Shown here one piece after another: positions 60,267 to 64,000 of a stretch of 64,000 bases of DNA (position 1 is the first letter of the stretch; each line of letters begins with the position of its first letter). The stretch comes from Nocardioides sp. CER19 (GTDB lineage: Bacteria > Actinomycetota > Actinomycetes > Propionibacteriales > Nocardioidaceae): assembly GCF_029846275.1 (NCBI RefSeq), contig NZ_JARVWS010000001.1:1-64000 (forward strand). The letters are read 5' to 3'. The notes under the pieces were generated by a model. It worked only from the letters and a program-made list of their open reading frames with translations. It was not told where the DNA came from and ran no database searches. Both the position numbers and the translations under genes were made by a program.

Positions 60267-62947
60267 GCCTTCTTGGCCGTCTTCTTCGCGGTCGACTTCT
60301 TCGTGGTCTTCTTGGCGGTCGTCTTCTTGGCGCCGCGCTTGGCCGTCTTCTTGGCCGGGCCCTTCGCCCGTTTCTCCGCCAGCAGTTCGGCGGCGCGCTC
60401 GAGCGTCATCGCGTCGACCGAGTCGTCCTTGCGCAGGGTCGCGTTGTACTCGCCGTCGGTGACGTACTCGCCGAAGCGGCCGTTCTTGATGACGACCGGG
60501 TTGCCCGACACGGGGTCGTTGCCGAGCTCCTTGAGCGGGGCGGCGGCCGCCGCCCGACCGCGCTGCTTGGGCTGGGCGTAGATGCGCAGCGCCTCGTCCA
60601 TCGTGATGGCGAGCAGCTGGTCCTCGCTGGTCAGCGAGCGGGAGTCGGTGCCCTTCTTGAGGTAGGGCCCGTAGCGCCCGTTCTGGGCCGTGATCTCCTC
60701 GCCGTCCTCGGCGGTGCCGACCACGCGCGGCAGGGTGAGGAGCTTGACCGCGTCGGCGAGCGTGATCGTGTCGAGGCTCATCGACTTGAAGAGCGAGCCG
60801 GTGCGCGCCTTGGCGTTCTTGGGCGCGTCCTCGGGCAGCAGCTCGGTGACGTAGGGGCCGAACCGGCCGTTCTTGGCGACGACCTCGAGCCCCGTCTCCG
60901 GGTGCCGCCCGAGCCTGACCTCCTCCCCGGCGGGGTTCGCGAGCAGCTCCTTCGCCTTCTCGACGGTGAGCTCGTCGGGCGGCAGGTCGTCCGGGACGTT
61001 GGCGCGCACCGCCAGCGGCGTCCCGTCGTCGCCCGGTCCTTCCAGGTAGGGGCCGTACTTGCCGACCCGCAGCTGGATGCCGGTGTCGTCGCCGATCGGG
61101 TAGGTGGCCAGCTCCTTGGCGTCGATCTCGCCCAGCCCCTCGACGAGTGCCTTGAGGCCGTCGTGCCGGTCCGAGCCGAAGTAGAACTCGCCGAGCTCGT
61201 TCTGGCGGGTGCTGCGGCCGCCGGCGATCTCGTCGAGCGCGCGCTCCATCTGCGCGGTGAAGTCGTAGTCGATCTGCCGCGGGAAGTGCTCCTTGAGCAG
61301 CCGCACGACCGAGAAGGCGATCCACGCCGGCACCAGCGCGGTGCCCTTCTTGTAGACGTAGCCGCGGTTGAGGATCGTCCCGATGATCGAGGCGTACGTC
61401 GACGGGCGACCGATCTCCCGGTCCTCGAGCTCCTTGATGAGCGTCGCCTCGGTGTAGCGGGCCGGCGGCTTCGTCTCGTGGCCCTGCGCCCGCAGGCTCG
61501 CGGCCGAGACCGCGTCGCCCTCGGACAGGTTCGGCAGCCGGGTCTCGGCGTCGTCGCTGCTCTGCTCGGCCGAGTCGGTGCCCTCGACGTAGGCCTTGAG
61601 GAAGCCGTGGAACGTGATGACGCGGCCGCTGGCCGAGAACACGACGTCCTCGCCGCTCGCCGCGGCGCCACCGAGCCGGATCGTCACCGATTGGCCGACG
61701 GCGTCCTTCATCTGGGAGGCGACGGTCCGCATCCAGATCAGCTCGTAGAGGCGGAACTGCTCGCCTGTCAGCCCGGTCTGGGCGGGCGTCCGGAAGGAGT
61801 CACCCGCGGGCCGGATGGCCTCGTGCGCCTCCTGGGCGTTCTTGACCTTGCTGGCGTAGGTCCGCGGCGCGTCGGGCAGGTACTCGCCGCCGTAGAGCTC
61901 CTGGACCTGACGACGGGCGGCGGTGATCGCGGTGTCCGACAGGCTGATGCTGTCGGTTCGCATGTAGGTGATGAAGCCGTTCTCGTAGAGCCGCTGCGCC
62001 ACGCTCATCGTCACGCTGGCGCTCATGCCGAGCTTGCGGGAGGCCTCCTGCTGCAGCGTCGTCGTGCGGAAGGGGGCGTAGGGGCTGCGGCGGTAGGGCC
62101 GCGACTCGACCGAGCGGACGTCGTACGTCGTCTCGGCGAGCGCCGCCACCAGTGCCTCGGCCCGCGTGCGGTCGAGGTGGACGACGCTCTTCTCGCCGGT
62201 CGAGCCCTTCAGCAGGCCGTCGGGGCCGAAGTTGCTGCCGGACGCCACGCGGGAGCCGTCGATGGTCCACAGTCGCGCCGGGAACATCCGCTGGTCGGCC
62301 TTGCTGCCGGCGTCGAACGTGCCGTCGATGTCCCAGTAGGAGGCGACCTTGAAGTCCATCCGCTCCTGCTCGCGGTCCACGACGAGCCGGGTCGCGACCG
62401 ACTGCACGCGGCCGGCGGAGAGGCCGGAGGAGATCTTCTTCCACAGGACCGGCGAGACCTCGTAGCCGTAGAGGCGGTCGAGGATGCGACGGGTCTCCTG
62501 CGCCTCGACGAGGTCCATGTCGAGCTCGCGCGGGTTCTCCGCGGCGGCCTGGATGGCCGACTTGGTGATCTCGTGGAACACCATCCGCTTGACCGGGATG
62601 TTCTTCGGCTTGAGCTCGTCGAGCAGGTGCCAGGCGATCGCCTCGCCCTCGCGGTCCTCATCGGTGGCGAGGTAGAGCTCGTCGGCGTCCTTGAGCAGCG
62701 TCTTGAGCTTGGAGATGTGGCTCTTCTTGTCGCGCGGCACGACGTAGAACGGCTCGAAGCCGTTGTCGACGTCGACCGCGAGCCGGCCCCACGGCTTGTC
62801 CTTGATCTTGGCCGGGGTGTCGGCGGCGCTCTGCGGAAGGTCGCGGATGTGGCCGATGGAGGACTCGACGACGTACCCCTGGCCGAGGTACCCGCCGATC
62901 GTGCGGGCCTTCGCCGGGGACTCGACGATCACCAACTTGTGCGCCAA
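60263..62947 (-). CDS. topA: DNA topoisomerase I
   Basis: An 894-residue type IA topoisomerase. The TOPRIM domain starts KLVIVESPAKARTIGGYL (3-20), with DEDREGEAIAWH near 117. The active-site Tyr328 is in GFITYMRTDS. The C-terminus has several topoisomerase repeats (e.g. KYGPYLEGP, GRFGEYVTDG) but no Cys4 zinc fingers. It ends with a Lys/Ala-rich basic tail as in other Actinobacteria. It relaxes negative supercoils. Its start is 202 bp from the divergent gene. Confidence 0.96.
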   Translation of the reverse strand: MAHKLVIVESPAKARTIGGYLGQGYVVESSIGHIRDLPQSAADTPAKIKDKPWGRLAVDVDNGFEPFYVVPRDKKSHISKLKTLLKDADELYLATDEDREGEAIAWHLLDELKPKNIPVKRMVFHEITKSAIQAAAENPRELDMDLVEAQETRRILDRLYGYEVSPVLWKKISSGLSAGRVQSVATRLVVDREQERMDFKVASYWDIDGTFDAGSKADQRMFPARLWTIDGSRVASGSNFGPDGLLKGSTGEKSVVHLDRTRAEALVAALAETTYDVRSVESRPYRRSPYAPFRTTTLQQEASRKLGMSASVTMSVAQRLYENGFITYMRTDSISLSDTAITAARRQVQELYGGEYLPDAPRTYASKVKNAQEAHEAIRPAGDSFRTPAQTGLTGEQFRLYELIWMRTVASQMKDAVGQSVTIRLGGAAASGEDVVFSASGRVITFHGFLKAYVEGTDSAEQSSDDAETRLPNLSEGDAVSAASLRAQGHETKPPARYTEATLIKELEDREIGRPSTYASIIGTILNRGYVYKKGTALVPAWIAFSVVRLLKEHFPRQIDYDFTAQMERALDEIAGGRSTRQNELGEFYFGSDRHDGLKALVEGLGEIDAKELATYPIGDDTGIQLRVGKYGPYLEGPGDDGTPLAVRANVPDDLPPDELTVEKAKELLANPAGEEVRLGRHPETGLEVVAKNGRFGPYVTELLPEDAPKNAKARTGSLFKSMSLDTITLADAVKLLTLPRVVGTAEDGEEITAQNGRYGPYLKKGTDSRSLTSEDQLLAITMDEALRIYAQPKQRGRAAAAAPLKELGNDPVSGNPVVIKNGRFGEYVTDGEYNATLRKDDSVDAMTLERAAELLAEKRAKGPAKKTAKRGAKKTTAKKTTKKSTAKKTAKKA

Positions 62948-63148
62948 CTGCCTACTTCCCTACTCGCTCATTCGACCCGCTCGGGGCACATGATGTGACA
63001 CCGATGGGTCTCACGGCCGAACACGGTAGCGCGTCGTGTCCATTCCCCTCGCTGTGGATTCCCACACGCCGGACCCGGCGACTGTCGGTGCCCTGCTGTC
63101 CGATGGCCGTGGGACGACGACTTCCACCCCGAGCTGGAGGTCATCTTC
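62948..63148. other. topA divergent promoter region
   Basis: This gap separates topA (minus) from the gene at 63149 (plus). It contains no recognisable gene and I see no clear operator. It should hold both promoters. Confidence 0.4.
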
Positions 63149-63907
63149 ATGTACGACGAATACGGCGACATCACCCGCACCCCCGAGGTCTCGAGCTGGT
63201 ACGGCGAGCGCCCGCCCGACCCGGACCACCTGATCCACCTGTGCCCGGAGTGCCGCGACCTCATGGCCTCCGCCGTCTCGCTCGCACGACGGCTCCCCGA
63301 GCCCCGCCCGGAGCCCGACTGGACGCAGGCGCTGCGCTGGCTCGACTCGGTGTGCGGCGGCCGCGACGCGGTCCTCGCCGTCGACGCCGAGCCGCTCTCC
63401 GACGACGACCTCCGGGTCCCCGATGGCGTCCCCGCCGGGCATCGGCAGCGGCTCGAGTCGTGCCTCACCCTGCTCGACGCCGCCGCCCGCCAGTTCTTCG
63501 ACGACGAGGCCGGCGTCGCGCTGCGGCGTGGCCTGCTGCGCCTCTACGAGCGCGAGCCGGGGCTCGTGACCGGTGCCCGGAGCGCGTCGCAGCTGGCGCT
63601 CGGCGTGATCTGGGCGGTCGGCCACGCCAACGGCCTGCTGCACCCACGCGGCACCGTCACCGAGAAGCAGCTCAGGCCCTACCTCAACGCCACCCAGCCC
63701 GCCTCGACCCTCGGCCACCAGGTCCGCGACGCGCTGAGTGGCCCCTTTCGGTGGAGCACCCCGAGCCGGCCGTGGGGGTACGGCGGCCAGCCGCGCGACC
63801 TCGAGCCGCTCGGCCACGCCGACCTGCTCGTCTCCGGGGTCCGACGCCAGCTGATGGGGGTCCGCGAGCGGGCTCTGGCCGCGGAGGCGCGGGAGGTGGT
63901 CGCCTGA
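63149..63907 (+). CDS. Conserved hypothetical protein with CPEC motif
   Basis: A 252-residue soluble protein. LIHLCPECRDLMASAVSLARR near 28-48 may bind metal, but the second Cys pair is missing. The middle (LDAAARQFFDDEAGVALRRG) and C-terminal (SQLALGVIWAVGHANGLL; VTEKQLRPYLNATQPASTLG) parts look helical, the latter with a helix-turn-helix-like pattern. GGAGG lies 8 bp before the ATG. No family is recognised. It is divergent from topA. Confidence 0.7.
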   Translation: MYDEYGDITRTPEVSSWYGERPPDPDHLIHLCPECRDLMASAVSLARRLPEPRPEPDWTQALRWLDSVCGGRDAVLAVDAEPLSDDDLRVPDGVPAGHRQRLESCLTLLDAAARQFFDDEAGVALRRGLLRLYEREPGLVTGARSASQLALGVIWAVGHANGLLHPRGTVTEKQLRPYLNATQPASTLGHQVRDALSGPFRWSTPSRPWGYGGQPRDLEPLGHADLLVSGVRRQLMGVRERALAAEAREVVA

Positions 63908-63913
63908 CGGGGC

Positions 63914-64000
63914 CTAGGCGATGAGGAGGAAGCCCTCGGCGACCAGCTCCTCGGCGATCGGCTCGTACGTCGCCCGGGTGGCCGCCGGGTCCAGCTCGAG
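63914..64000 (-). CDS. 3' end of a gene running off the window
   Basis: Only the last 28 residues are visible (ATRATYEPIAEELVAEGFLL, then IA and a TAG stop). The reading frame is open to the edge and codon use fits coding sequence. It is too short to name. Confidence 0.6.
   Translation of the reverse strand, partial: LELDPAATRATYEPIAEELVAEGFLLIA

Noticed and set aside
60182..62998. Very long plus-strand open frame (over 900 codons) opposite topA
   Set aside because: It is the antisense of topA; the minus-strand frame has intact TOPRIM and active-site motifs.

Overview
The window is very GC-rich (about 70% by eye), uses many GTG starts, packs genes with 1-4 nt stop/start overlaps and carries short palindromic repeats of the 'GGTGGTCGAG...CTCGAGACC' and 'CCCTTCGAC...' type. 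Together these suggest a high-GC actinobacterium, most like Nocardioides and relatives (inference, no database search). Most of the window is an aromatic-compound catabolic island; the right end is chromosomal housekeeping DNA.

Region by region. (1) 0.2-13.3 kb: phenylacetate catabolon. It has paaK and paaG, the TetR regulator paaR, the operon paaABCDE-paaJ-paaF-paaH-paaI on the minus strand, and paaZ on the plus strand. Matching CTGACC-N4-GGTC(A/T)G operators lie in both divergent control regions. (2) 13.4-17.3 kb: a branched-chain 2-oxoacid dehydrogenase operon (bkdABC) with a divergent Lrp/AsnC regulator. (3) 17.4-26.6 kb: 4-hydroxybenzoate/protocatechuate beta-ketoadipate pathway: pobA, pcaJIF with a divergent LysR, pcaL-B-G-H with a divergent IclR. 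(4) 26.7-35.1 kb: mixed genes (DUF2269-like membrane protein, Bcr/CflA-type transporter, small alarmone synthetase, LysR plus serine hydrolase, SpoIID protein, penicillin-binding protein, an HTH-regulator relic, MBL-fold hydrolase).

(5) 35.3-52.8 kb is the most interesting part. A long minus-strand run encodes an ABC importer of the branched-chain amino acid/aromatic acid type, a DUF1932-like dehydrogenase, and a gallate-type 4-oxalomesaconate route (galB-, ligK/galC- and galD-like). It also holds three ring-cleavage dioxygenases of unrelated folds (LigAB, VOC type I extradiol, hydroxyquinol intradiol), a methylesterase-like alpha/beta hydrolase, a muconolactone-isomerase-like protein and maleylacetate reductase. 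A divergent FCD-type GntR regulator shares a closely matching operator with galB. Next to it is a Rieske oxygenase, a 71-residue CWCG protein and a VanB-type reductase, with a divergent IclR regulator. I propose that this block degrades a methoxylated or trihydroxylated benzoate (vanillate, syringate, 3-O-methylgallate or gallate) through 4-oxalomesaconate to pyruvate and oxaloacetate.

(6) 52.8-64 kb: VC0807-like membrane protein, tRNA-Thr(CGU), a zinc-ribbon protein, LysR, an exported TAP-like hydrolase, holB, tmk, a membrane protein, a structured array of five 51-bp palindromic units, an alpha/beta hydrolase, topA and two genes of unknown function at the edge.

The catabolic blocks converge on acetyl-CoA, succinyl-CoA, pyruvate and oxaloacetate. 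Each has its own regulator (TetR, Lrp, LysR, IclR, GntR), usually divergent from the operon it probably controls.
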